DNA from: Pseudomonas sp. SORT22
GTDB lineage: Bacteria > Pseudomonadota > Gammaproteobacteria > Pseudomonadales > Pseudomonadaceae
Direction: 5' to 3'
Length of the DNA: 64,000 nt
Assembly (NCBI RefSeq): GCF_018417635.1
Contig: NZ_CP071007.1
Location: 5,022,501-5,086,500 of the forward strand
Shown: in pieces, positions 35,655 through 44,025 of the stretch
How positions within the stretch are numbered: position 1 is the first letter of the stretch
How the letters are laid out: the number at the start of each line of letters is the position of its first letter
Made by a program: the position numbers and the translations under genes
The notes under the pieces: generated by a model
Database searches by the model: none
The model's input: the letters and a program-made list of their open reading frames with translations, nothing else
What the model was told of the DNA's origin: nothing

Positions 35655-36872
35655 ATGAGCACACCGCCCCTGCATGTCACCCTGATCAGCGAAACCTTCC
35701 CACCCGAGATCAACGGCGTGGCCAACACCCTTGGCCGCCTCAGCGATGGCTTGCGATCGCGCGGCCATCGGGTCGAGTTGGTGCGCCCGCGGCAAGCGGC
35801 CGAACTGCCCTCGGCCAGCGACGACAACCTGCTGCTGTGCCGCGGCTGGCCGTTGCCGGGGTACCCGGGTTTGCAATGGGGCCAGGTGTCGATGCACAAG
35901 CTGCTGCGCCGCTGGCGCCGGCAGCGCCCGGACGTACTGTACATTGCCACCGAAGGCCCGCTGGGCCTGAGCGCCCTGCGCGCGGCGCGGCGCCTGGGGA
36001 TCGCCGTGGTCAGCGGTTTTCACACCAATTTCCAGCAGTACTCCAGCGAATACGGCCTGGGCCTGCTGGCGCGCCTGCTGACCCACTACTTGCGCTGGTT
36101 CCATCGACACACCCACAGCACCCTGGTGCCCAGCCCAAGCCAGCGCCTGGAGCTGGAACGGCGAGGCTTCGACAACCTCAGCCTGATGGCCCGGGGAGTC
36201 GATAGCCAGTTGTTCAACCCGGCGCGGCGCAGCCAGGCGCTGCGTGAGCAATGGGGGGTGGGCGCCGATGATATTGCCCTGTTGCATGTCGGACGCCTGG
36301 CCGCCGAGAAGAACCTAGGTTTGCTGCAACCTTGCCTGGACGCCCTGCAACAGCAGTATCCGCAACGGCGCATCAAATTGATCGTGGTCGGTGACGGGCC
36401 GCAACGCAGCGTGCTCGAACAACGCCTGCCGGGCGCAATATTCTGCGGCGCCCAGCGCGGCGAAAGCCTGGCTGAACACTATGCATCAGGGGATATTTTT
36501 GTGTTTCCCAGCCTGACCGAAACCTTCGGCAACGTCGTGCTAGAAGCCTTGGCCTCAGGCCTGGGTGTGGTTGCCTACGATCAAGCCGCGGCAGCCCAGC
36601 ACATTCGCCACGGGCATAGCGGTGCGCTGGCCATGCCGGGGGATGCAGCAGCCTTTATCGATGCCGCCTGCTGGTTGCTGGAAGAGCCGGAAACTCTGCG
36701 CCGGGTGCGCCTCAATGCCCGCCAGCACGCCAGCCGCCAAGGCTGGCCGGCGATTGTCGAACAGTTCGAAGCGCACCTGCAGGCAGCCTGTCGCCAGGAC
36801 CAGGGCAGCATTGCGCGCCCAGGCCCGGCGACGCTTGCGATCAAACCAGGGTCGTCAACGCCTCACGGCTGA
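35655..36872 (+). CDS. GT4 glycosyltransferase, PhoB-controlled
   Basis: A 405-residue GT-B enzyme of family 4. The N-terminal half has SETFPPEINGVANTLGRL, and the C-terminal nucleotide-sugar half shows HVGRLAAEKNLGLL, VVGDGPQRSVLE, and the E-x7-E region FVFPSLTETFGNVVLEALASG. It resembles alpha-mannosyl- and lipid glucosyltransferases. The PHO box in front suggests a role under phosphate starvation, for instance glycolipids replacing phospholipids. Its 3' end overlaps the converging old yellow enzyme gene by 32 bp. Confidence 0.85.
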   Translation: MSTPPLHVTLISETFPPEINGVANTLGRLSDGLRSRGHRVELVRPRQAAELPSASDDNLLLCRGWPLPGYPGLQWGQVSMHKLLRRWRRQRPDVLYIATEGPLGLSALRAARRLGIAVVSGFHTNFQQYSSEYGLGLLARLLTHYLRWFHRHTHSTLVPSPSQRLELERRGFDNLSLMARGVDSQLFNPARRSQALREQWGVGADDIALLHVGRLAAEKNLGLLQPCLDALQQQYPQRRIKLIVVGDGPQRSVLEQRLPGAIFCGAQRGESLAEHYASGDIFVFPSLTETFGNVVLEALASGLGVVAYDQAAAAQHIRHGHSGALAMPGDAAAFIDAACWLLEEPETLRRVRLNARQHASRQGWPAIVEQFEAHLQAACRQDQGSIARPGPATLAIKPGSSTPHG

Positions 36873-37944
36873 ACGGCAGGATGTCTTGCTCGCGGCCATC
36901 GCGCACCTTGGCGGCCCACTCCGGGTCGACCAGCAGCGCCCGGCCCACCGCCACCAGGTCGAACTCATCGTTGTTCAGGCGCTTGAGCAGGTTCTCAAGG
37001 CTGGCCGGTTGCGCCACCTTGTCGGTCGCCACCATGAACTGCAGGAACTCGCCATCCAGGCCAACGCTGCCGACGGTGATGGTCGGCTTGCCGGTGAGCT
37101 GGCGGGTCCAGCCGGCCAGGTTGAGGTCCGAACCTTCGAACTCCGGCTCCCAGAAGCGCCGGGTCGAGCAGTGGAAGATATCCACACCGGCGTCTACCAA
37201 TGGCTGCAGGAAGGCGCCGAGGGCCTCGGCGCTCTGTACCAGGCGGGCGCTGTAGTCCTGCTGCTTCCACTGCGAAAAGCGGAAAATGATCGGGAATTCC
37301 GGGCCCACCGCCGCACGCACCGCCTGGATCAGTTCGATGGCAAAACGCGAACGGCCAGCCAGGTCGCCGCCGTACTCATCCGTGCGCTGGTTGCTGGCCT
37401 CCCAGAAGAACTGGTCGATCAGGTAGCCGTGGGCACCGTGGATCTCGACGCCATCCATGCCGATGGCCTGGGCATCGCGAGCGGCCTGGGCAAACGCCTC
37501 GATCACTTCGCGGATATCGGCCTTGCTCATGCCGTGCACCACAACCTGGCCATCCTTGAGCTTCTCGCTCGGGCCATAACCCGGCACGCTGGCGTCCGGC
37601 TCGGTGCCCAGGCGGCGCACGCTGCCCACGTGCCAGAGCTGCGGCACGATGCGCCCGCCTTCGGCGTGCACGGCATCGACGACATTCTTCCAGCCAGCCA
37701 GGGCGTCGTCGCCGTAAAAACGCGGCACATTCGGGTAGCCGTTGGCAGCCTGGTGACCGACGGTGGTGCCTTCGGTGATGATCAGCCCAACGCCGGCAGC
37801 GGAGCGGCGGCGGTAGTACTCGACCACTTGTGCGTGGGGCACGCCGCCGGGGCAGAAGGTGCGGGTCATCGGTGCCATGACCACGCGGCTTGGCAGCTCG
37901 AGGGCGCCCAATTGGAAGGGTTTGAACAGTGCGGTGGCGGACAT
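36841..37944 (-). CDS. Old yellow enzyme family NADH:flavin oxidoreductase
   Basis: A 367-residue FMN-dependent TIM-barrel ene-reductase. The N-terminus SRVVMAPMTRTFCPGGVP holds the FMN-contacting Thr and Arg/Gln positions; GVEIHGAHGYLIDQFF is the family signature with the substrate-binding His pair; FSQWKQQDYSARL lies further on. Related to XenB or 12-oxophytodienoate reductases; substrate undefined. The gene's 3' end overlaps the glycosyltransferase gene. Confidence 0.88.
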   Translation of the reverse strand: MSATALFKPFQLGALELPSRVVMAPMTRTFCPGGVPHAQVVEYYRRRSAAGVGLIITEGTTVGHQAANGYPNVPRFYGDDALAGWKNVVDAVHAEGGRIVPQLWHVGSVRRLGTEPDASVPGYGPSEKLKDGQVVVHGMSKADIREVIEAFAQAARDAQAIGMDGVEIHGAHGYLIDQFFWEASNQRTDEYGGDLAGRSRFAIELIQAVRAAVGPEFPIIFRFSQWKQQDYSARLVQSAEALGAFLQPLVDAGVDIFHCSTRRFWEPEFEGSDLNLAGWTRQLTGKPTITVGSVGLDGEFLQFMVATDKVAQPASLENLLKRLNNDEFDLVAVGRALLVDPEWAAKVRDGREQDILPFSREALTTLV

Positions 37945-38032
37945 GCGGCGCTCCTGGGAAGAGGGAATGCGCCTGAGGATAGGGTGAGCCGTTCGGGTGG
38001 CCCAGTACTATTGATCTGGGTGATTAAACAGC

Positions 38033-38054
38033 ATCGCGGGGCTAGCCCCGCGAT
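38033..38054. terminator. 22-bp perfect palindrome after the glutathione peroxidase gene
   Basis: A self-complementary 22-bp element centred on CTAG begins 8 bp after the gpx stop. On the minus strand a short TGTTTAAT follows, so it is probably a terminator or RNA-stabilising hairpin. Confidence 0.55.
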
Positions 38055-38061
38055 CAACCGA

Positions 38062-38544
38062 TCAGGCCAAGGCCTTCTCGATCGCCTGCACCACCACCGG
38101 ATCATCCGGCGCGGTACGCGGCGAGAAGCGCGCCAATACCCGGCCGTCCTTGCCAACCAGAAACTTCTCGAAATTCCAGGTGATATCGCCAGGGAACTCG
38201 GCACCTTCACCGGCCAGCAAACGGTACAACTGATGGCGGTCATGACCATTGACCTCCAGCTTGCTGCCCAACGGAAAGGTCACGCCGTAATTCAGGCTGC
38301 AGAACTTCTGGATTTCTTCTTCAGTGCCCGGCTCCTGCCCGGCAAACTGGTTGCACGGCAGGCCCAGTACGCTGAAGCCTTTGCCCTTGTACTGCTGATA
38401 GAGGTTTTCCAGTGCCGCGTACTGCGGGGTCAGGCCACACTTGGAGGCGACATTGACCACCAGCACCACCTGGCCCTTGAACGGCGCCAGAGGCAACTCC
38501 TGGCCATCCAGTGCCTGCAACTTCAGGTCGTGAAATGCACTCAT
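38062..38544 (-). CDS. Glutathione peroxidase family (thioredoxin-linked type)
   Basis: A 160-residue cytosolic thiol peroxidase. The active centre comprises Cys36 (ASKCGLTPQ), Gln in PCNQFAGQEP and Trp in ITWNFEKFLV; bacterial members with Cys rather than selenocysteine usually take electrons from thioredoxin. GGAG six bases before the ATG at 38544 defines the start. Single gene, with the palindrome downstream. Confidence 0.92.
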   Translation of the reverse strand: MSAFHDLKLQALDGQELPLAPFKGQVVLVVNVASKCGLTPQYAALENLYQQYKGKGFSVLGLPCNQFAGQEPGTEEEIQKFCSLNYGVTFPLGSKLEVNGHDRHQLYRLLAGEGAEFPGDITWNFEKFLVGKDGRVLARFSPRTAPDDPVVVQAIEKALA

Positions 38545-38699
38545 GACGTACTCCCCTTTCCAGATCCCGGTTGTCGCTGCGGGCTGCAATCAATAAAACC
38601 AGCCCATTAAAAAGGCGCCCTGCCAAGCCGTCTTCCCCTGCTGGAGTGCGACGGACTTGCCCGGGCGCCTTCGCGACTCTCTGAGCTTAGCGCAGAAAA

Positions 38700-39185
38700 T
38701 CAGTGGTGATGGCCACCTTCGCCATGGATGTGGCGATGAGCGATTTCTTCTTCGCTGGCATCACGAACATCGACGACCTTGACCTTGAAGTTCAGGCGCT
38801 GGCCAGCCAGTGGGTGGTTGCCATCAACGGTGACGTCCTCGCCGTCCAGGTCGCGAATGGTGACGATCTGCATCTGGCCATCCGGCGCCGAAGCGTGGAA
38901 CTGCATGCCCACTTCCAGCTCGTCGACACCTTCGAACATGCTGCGGTTCAGGGTGCTGACCAGCTCGGCCAGGTATTCGCCGTAGGCGTCTTCCGGCTCG
39001 ACGGCAACGTCCAGCTCGTCACCGGTGGTTTTGCCTTCCAGGGCTTTTTCCAGGCCCGGGATGATGTTGCCTGCGCCATGCAGGTAGACCAGCGGAGCGC
39101 CGCCGGCGGAGCTGTCGATGACCTCACCAGCGTCGTTGGTGAGGGTATAGTCGATGGAGACAGCCTTGTTGGCGGCGATCAGCAT
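38700..39185 (-). CDS. slyD: FKBP-type peptidyl-prolyl isomerase SlyD
   Basis: A 161-residue prolyl isomerase and chaperone with metal-binding tail. The FKBP core has the GAGNIIPGLEKALEGK sequence, the inserted-in-flap domain is near 70-120, and the tail EEIAHRHIHGEGGHHH is His-rich, as in SlyD proteins that bind nickel. The ATG at 39185 begins the divergent pair with the DUF3565 gene; the two start codons overlap on opposite strands. Confidence 0.92.
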   Translation of the reverse strand: MLIAANKAVSIDYTLTNDAGEVIDSSAGGAPLVYLHGAGNIIPGLEKALEGKTTGDELDVAVEPEDAYGEYLAELVSTLNRSMFEGVDELEVGMQFHASAPDGQMQIVTIRDLDGEDVTVDGNHPLAGQRLNFKVKVVDVRDASEEEIAHRHIHGEGGHHH

Positions 39186-39492
39186 GGGGCGAGACCTTTT
39201 GCATAAGAATGTAGAACGAACAAGTGTAACCAAGGCATCGCCTGAAAGCGAACGCAACCCGGACAAACGGGTTGCCGGATACTTCAGCCAGGTGCTGGGT
39301 TTCCATCAGGACGAGGACGGCCACTGGGTGGTCGAGCTGTCGTGCGGACACACCCAGCACCTGCGCCATCAACCGCCCTGGCAATCACGCAGCTGGGTGC
39401 TCGACCCCGAGCAACGCCAGCAACGCATCGGCCAGGCATTTGCCTGTGGCTGGTGCGCTCAGGGGGCCGATAGCGCTACCCTTGGCAATTGA
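39184..39492 (+). CDS. DUF3565 family protein
   Basis: Up to 102 residues. The DUF3565 core is SQVLGFHQDEDGHWVVELSCGHTQHLRHQPPWQ split over two lines in the frame, ending with a CGWC pair, so a metal site with CGH and CxxC is likely. The start at 39184 overlaps the slyD start on the other strand and has no ribosome-binding site, and the first 30 residues are not part of the family core. A later start is possible. It lies 31 bp before pta. Confidence 0.6.
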   Translation: MGRDLLHKNVERTSVTKASPESERNPDKRVAGYFSQVLGFHQDEDGHWVVELSCGHTQHLRHQPPWQSRSWVLDPEQRQQRIGQAFACGWCAQGADSATLGN

Positions 39493-39523
39493 TTCTTTGC
39501 ACAGCTCATTTCGAGAAGCTCGC

Positions 39524-41620
39524 ATGCAGACATTTTTTATCGCGCCGACCGACTTTGGGGTCGGCCTGACTTCGATCAGCCTGGGCCTGGTGCGCACCCT
39601 GGAGCGCGCCGGCCTCAAGGTCGGCTTCTTCAAGCCGATCGCCCAGCCGCACCCGGGCGATACCGGCCCGGAACGCTCCACCGAACTGGTTGCCCGCACC
39701 CATGGCCTGAAGCCGCCCCAGCCGCTGAGCCTGGCCCATGTCGAGCGCATGCTCGGCGATGGCCAGCTGGATGAACTGCTCGAGGAGATCATCACCCTGT
39801 ACCAGCAGGCCTGCGTCGGCAAGGACGTGGTAGTGGTCGAAGGCATGGTCCCGACCCGCCACGCCAGCTACGCCGCGCGGGTCAACCTGCACCTGGCCAA
39901 GAGCCTGGATGCCGAGGTGATCCTGGTCTCGGCGCCGGAAAACGAAGTGCTCACCGAGCTGTCCGGGCGCGTCGAGCTGCAGGCCCAGTTGTTCGGCGGC
40001 CCGCGCGACCCGAAAGTGCTTGGGGTGATCCTCAACAAGGTGCGCACCGACGAAGACATGAACGCCTTCGCCGCGCGCCTGACCGAGCATTCGCCGCTGC
40101 TGCGTGGCGGCGACTTCCGCCTGCTCGGCTGCATCCCGTTCCAGGCCGGCCTCAACGACCCGCGCACCCGCGACGTCGCCGAGCTGCTCGGTGCCCAGGT
40201 GCTCAACGCCGGTGACTACGAAACCCGGCGCATGAACAAGATCATCATCTGTGCCCGGACCGTGGCCAACACCGTGCCGCTGCTCAAGCCCGGCACCCTG
40301 GTGGTGACCCCGGGTGATCGCGACGACATCATCCTCGCCGTGAGCCTGGCGGCGATCAACGGCGTACCGCTGGCCGGCCTGCTGCTGACCAGCGACAGCA
40401 AGCCCGACCCGCGCATCCTCGAACTGTGCCAGGGCGCGCTGCTGGCCGGCTTGCCGATCCTTTCGGTGAGCACCGGCTCCTACGACACCGCCAACCAGCT
40501 CAATGGCCTGAACAAGGAAATCCCGGTGGATGACCGTGAGCGCGCCGAGCTGATCACCGATTTCGTCGCCAGCTACCTGGACGCCGACTGGCTGCACCAG
40601 CGCTGCGGCACCCCGCGCGAACTGCGCCTGTCACCAGCGGTGTTTCGCTACCAGTTGATCCAGCGCGCCCAGCAGGCCAACAAACGCATCGTCCTGCCCG
40701 AAGGCGCAGAACCGATGACCGTGCAGGCCGCCGCCATCTGCCAGGCTCGCGGCATCGCCCGCTGCGTGTTACTGGCCAAGCCCGACGACGTCCAGGCCGT
40801 GGCCCGCGCCCAGGGCATCACCTTGCCCGAGGGCCTGGAGATTCTTGACCCGGACCTGATCCGCGAGCGCTACGTCGAGCCAATGGTCAGCCTGCGCAAG
40901 AGCAAAAGCCTCAATGCACCGATGGCCGAGCAACAACTGGAAGACCCGGTGGTGATCGGCACCATGATGCTCGCCCTGGACGAGGTCGACGGCCTGGTCT
41001 CGGGCCTGGTGCACTCCACCGCCAACACCATCCGCCCGGCCCTGCAACTGATCAAGACCGCCCCCGGCTGCAGCCTGGTGTCATCGGTGTTCTTCATGCT
41101 TTTTCCCGAGCAGGTGCTGGTGTACGGCGACTGCGTGATGAACCCGCACCCGACGGCCAATGAACTGGCGGAAATCGCCCTGCAGAGCGCCGATTCCGCC
41201 GCAGCCTTCGGCATTGCCCCGCGGGTGGCGATGATCAGCTACTCCAGCGGTGATTCGGCCACTGGCGAAGAGGTCGAGAAGGTCCGCGAAGCCACCCTGC
41301 TGGCCCAGGAAACCCAGCGCGGCCTGCTGATCGACGGCCCGTTGCAATACGATGCCGCCGCCAACCTGGAGATCGCCCGGCAACTGGCGCCCAACAGCCA
41401 GGTGGCTGGCCGCGCCACGGTATTCGTGTTCCCCGACCTGAACACCGGCAACACCACCCACAAGGCCGTCCAGCGCAGTGCCGATTGCGTCAGCCTGGGG
41501 CCGATGCTGCAAGGCCTGCGCAAGCCGGTCAACGACCTGCCGCGCGGCGCCCAGGTCGACGACATCGTCTACACCATCGCCCTGACCGCCATTCAGGCCA
41601 ACCGCTCACTGGATAGTTGA
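39524..41620 (+). CDS. pta: Phosphate acetyltransferase
   Basis: Interconverts acetyl-CoA and acetyl phosphate. The 698-residue long form has an N-terminal DRTGG/dethiobiotin-synthetase-like part (residues 1-330; MQTFFIAPTDFGVGLTSISL), and a C-terminal catalytic domain (about 370-695) with KRIVLPEGAEPMTVQAA and LVSSVFFMLFPEQ. Acetate kinase, normally its partner, is not adjacent: the neighbours are DUF3565 and an acyltransferase 2 bp downstream (start 41623). The CDS ends in TGA, overlapping closely. Confidence 0.94.
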   Translation: MQTFFIAPTDFGVGLTSISLGLVRTLERAGLKVGFFKPIAQPHPGDTGPERSTELVARTHGLKPPQPLSLAHVERMLGDGQLDELLEEIITLYQQACVGKDVVVVEGMVPTRHASYAARVNLHLAKSLDAEVILVSAPENEVLTELSGRVELQAQLFGGPRDPKVLGVILNKVRTDEDMNAFAARLTEHSPLLRGGDFRLLGCIPFQAGLNDPRTRDVAELLGAQVLNAGDYETRRMNKIIICARTVANTVPLLKPGTLVVTPGDRDDIILAVSLAAINGVPLAGLLLTSDSKPDPRILELCQGALLAGLPILSVSTGSYDTANQLNGLNKEIPVDDRERAELITDFVASYLDADWLHQRCGTPRELRLSPAVFRYQLIQRAQQANKRIVLPEGAEPMTVQAAAICQARGIARCVLLAKPDDVQAVARAQGITLPEGLEILDPDLIRERYVEPMVSLRKSKSLNAPMAEQQLEDPVVIGTMMLALDEVDGLVSGLVHSTANTIRPALQLIKTAPGCSLVSSVFFMLFPEQVLVYGDCVMNPHPTANELAEIALQSADSAAAFGIAPRVAMISYSSGDSATGEEVEKVREATLLAQETQRGLLIDGPLQYDAAANLEIARQLAPNSQVAGRATVFVFPDLNTGNTTHKAVQRSADCVSLGPMLQGLRKPVNDLPRGAQVDDIVYTIALTAIQANRSLDS

Positions 41621-41622
41621 AC

Positions 41623-42525
41623 ATGCTCGGATTGCTACCCGCGCCACTGCGCGGGGTTATCGCCTCGCTGCTGCTGGGGCTCAACACCATCGTCTGCTGC
41701 ACCCCGCTGTTCATCGTCAGCCTGTTCAAGCTGTTGCTGCCGTTCGCCGCGGCGCAGCGCCTCACCGATGAACTGATGCGCCACATTCACGAGGCCTGGA
41801 TCAGCAACAACAATGCCTGGATCAACCTGCTGGGCAAGGCCCGCTGGCAGGTCGAGGGCCTGGCCGGGCTGGACTACCAGCACAGCTACCTGGTCACCAG
41901 TAACCACCAGAGCTGGGTCGATATCCTGGTGCTGCAATACGTGCTCAATCGGCGTATCCGCCCGCTGAAGTTCTTCCTCAAGCAGGTGCTGATCTGGGTA
42001 CCGGTGATTGGCCTGGCCTGGTGGGCGCTGGGCTTCCCGTTCATGAAGCGCTATTCCAAGGCGTACCTGGCCAAGCACCCGGAAAAGGCCGGCAAGGACC
42101 TGGAAACCACTCGCCGCACCTGCGCCAAATTCCGCGGCAAGCCGACGGCGATCTTCAACTTCGCCGAAGGCACGCGCTTCACCGCAGCCAAGCATCGCCA
42201 GCAGCAGTCACCGTTCAAGCACCTGCTCAAGCCCAAGGCCGGCGGCATTGCCTTTGTGCTTGATGCCATGGGCGAGCAATTGCAGTCGATCGTCAATGTC
42301 ACCATTCATTATCCGAACGGTGCGCCAGGGTTCTGGGACTTGTTGTGCGGGCGGGTCAGGCACATTGTCGTGCACTTCGAGGAGCTGGCGATTCCGGCCG
42401 AGTTCCTGGGCAGGAACTACGACCAGGATGAAACCTACCGCCTGGCTTTCCAGCAATGGATCAACCAGCTGTGGAGCGACAAGGACGCCTTGCTGGAACG
42501 GCTGCGACAAAACGCCGACGGGTAA
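41623..42525 (+). CDS. PlsC-like lysophospholipid acyltransferase
   Basis: A 300-residue membrane-associated acyltransferase. The HX4D catalytic motif is HQSWVD (in TSNHQSWVDIL), and the acceptor motif FAEGTRF follows about 85 residues later. A hydrophobic helix lies at the N-terminus. It is the PlsC-like family of E. coli YihG type rather than the essential plsC. Start at 41623, only 2 bp after the pta stop; likely the same operon. Confidence 0.87.
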   Translation: MLGLLPAPLRGVIASLLLGLNTIVCCTPLFIVSLFKLLLPFAAAQRLTDELMRHIHEAWISNNNAWINLLGKARWQVEGLAGLDYQHSYLVTSNHQSWVDILVLQYVLNRRIRPLKFFLKQVLIWVPVIGLAWWALGFPFMKRYSKAYLAKHPEKAGKDLETTRRTCAKFRGKPTAIFNFAEGTRFTAAKHRQQQSPFKHLLKPKAGGIAFVLDAMGEQLQSIVNVTIHYPNGAPGFWDLLCGRVRHIVVHFEELAIPAEFLGRNYDQDETYRLAFQQWINQLWSDKDALLERLRQNADG

Positions 42526-42593
42526 TTTGCCAGACAGCATCTATGCTCACTTCCTACGATGATTTCACTAGCAATCACAAGGAACGTAAGCCT

Positions 42594-43178
42594 ATGAAAC
42601 CGCTGCGCCGCTTCGCCCATGCTGTTGCTGTCGTTTCGCTTCTGTCTGCAGCCAGTTTCACGGTGCAGGCAGAAGACATCCTGATCGACGCTGTCGCTAC
42701 ACAAGATATGGTGGATACCAAAGTCCTTGCCATCGACCAGACCAAGCGCATCGTTACAGTGGCTGGCCCTAAGAACTCCGAGGTGCCGATCCAGCTGAGC
42801 GAACAGGCCAAGGACCTGCATAACCTCAAGGTCGGCGACCTGGTCAACATCACCGTCAACCGCTCGGTTGCTACCGTGCTGGAAACCGACCTTAGCAAGG
42901 CCCCGGGCATCAGCAAGGACGCTGGCGTCATCCGTGCCACCAAGGACAACCCCAACCCGGGTGGTGAGGCATTCCGGCAGATCAAGGTCACCTCGAAGAT
43001 CACCAAGATCGACCTGAAAACCCACGAAGTCACGCTGATGCCGCCTGAAGGCCCGCAAAGGGTCGTGAAAGTCGAAGACCCTGAACTTCAGGAGCGCATG
43101 AAGAATCTCGAGGTCGGCCAGTCTGTGGTCATCGTGTTTACCGATGTGCTGAAAGTCACCACCAAAAGCCCAAGCTGA
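42594..43178 (+). CDS. Secreted protein of unknown function
   Basis: A 194-residue protein with a clear Sec signal (MKPLRRFAHAVAVVSLLSAA then SFTVQA, cleavage before ED). The mature part is small and beta-rich with repeats of the form DLHNLKVGDLVNITV and NLEVGQSVVIVFTD, spaced so that the two halves (about 45-100 and 125-190) look alike, as in two OB-like or SH3-like domains. I could not assign a family. The ATG at 42594 has AAGGAA in front. Confidence 0.7.
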   Translation: MKPLRRFAHAVAVVSLLSAASFTVQAEDILIDAVATQDMVDTKVLAIDQTKRIVTVAGPKNSEVPIQLSEQAKDLHNLKVGDLVNITVNRSVATVLETDLSKAPGISKDAGVIRATKDNPNPGGEAFRQIKVTSKITKIDLKTHEVTLMPPEGPQRVVKVEDPELQERMKNLEVGQSVVIVFTDVLKVTTKSPS

Positions 43179-43193
43179 GAAATTCGCAGGCAC

Positions 43194-43219
43194 AAAAAAG
43201 GGGAGCCAGGCTCCCCTTC
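43194..43219. terminator. Bidirectional terminator
   Basis: Six A (43194-43199), stem GGGGAGC/GCTCCCC (43200-43206 with 43210-43216), then TTCTTC. Strong for the minus-strand OmpA gene, with T6 after the stem, moderate for the plus-strand gene. Confidence 0.9.
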
Positions 43220-43234
43220 TTCACATCTTGCGAC

Positions 43235-43930
43235 TTACTGGTACTGCTGCCCGGGAATCGGCTTGAGGTTGACCTCTACCCGACGGTTCTGCGCGCGGCC
43301 GTTGGCGTCGGCGTTGCTGGCGATCGGCTGGTCCGGGCCCAGGCCGCGGGCGCTGACGCGGCTGCCATCGACGCCCTGGGAAGTCAGGTAGGTAACCACC
43401 GATTGTGCACGACGCTGGGACAGGTCCATGTTGTGCTGGCGGCTGCCGGTGCTGTCGGTGTAGCCGACCACTTCAATGGTGTTCTGGTTGAACTGCTTGA
43501 AGGAGTTTGCCAGGTTGTTCAGCGGCGAGTAGAAGCTCGGCGCGATGTTGGCCGAGTCGGTGGCAAAGGTGATGTTACCCGGCATGATCAGTTTGATCTG
43601 GTCGCCCTGGCGCTGCACCTCGACACCGGTGTTGGCCATGCTTGCACGCAATTCGGCTTCCTGTTTGTCGGCGTAGTAGCCATAACCTGCTGCGGCAGCA
43701 CCGACGGCGGCAGCGCCGATCAGCGCACCCTTGCCGCGGTTGTTATGGTCGATGGCGGCGCCCGCGATGGCACCGGCCAGCGCACCCAGGCCGCCATACT
43801 TGGCGGTTTTGCTCATCCCTGTGGAACCCTGCTGCGCCTGACCCTGGCTGTCATACGGGTTGGGGCTGGCGCACCCGGACATCAACGCGGCAGCGGTAGC
43901 GACGATAATCAAACGACGCATGGTGAACAT
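43235..43930 (-). CDS. OmpA family outer-membrane lipoprotein (YiaD-like)
   Basis: A 231-residue lipoprotein: lipobox LMSGC near residue 17, a Gly/Ala-rich glycine-zipper segment with GLGALAGAIAGAAIDHNNRG and ALIGAAAVGAAAAGYGYYAD, and a C-terminal OmpA domain from about 115 with the peptidoglycan-binding TDSTG...NMDLSQRRAQSV and GRAQNRRVEV residues. The start at 43930 has AGGAG seven bases before the ATG. It anchors the envelope to murein; family members in Pseudomonas resemble SPy-like OprF relatives. Confidence 0.9.
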   Translation of the reverse strand: MFTMRRLIIVATAAALMSGCASPNPYDSQGQAQQGSTGMSKTAKYGGLGALAGAIAGAAIDHNNRGKGALIGAAAVGAAAAGYGYYADKQEAELRASMANTGVEVQRQGDQIKLIMPGNITFATDSANIAPSFYSPLNNLANSFKQFNQNTIEVVGYTDSTGSRQHNMDLSQRRAQSVVTYLTSQGVDGSRVSARGLGPDQPIASNADANGRAQNRRVEVNLKPIPGQQYQ

Positions 43931-44025
43931 GGACAAGCTCCTACTGTAATTCGAAAGTGCAGCGGATCTGATTCGGATCTATGCCAGCCTTGGATTGCAG
44001 CAAAGCAGAAAAATTCCCTGGAATC

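Noticed and set aside
36565..38610. 681-codon open frame on the plus strand
   Set aside because: Opposite the old yellow enzyme and glutathione peroxidase genes.
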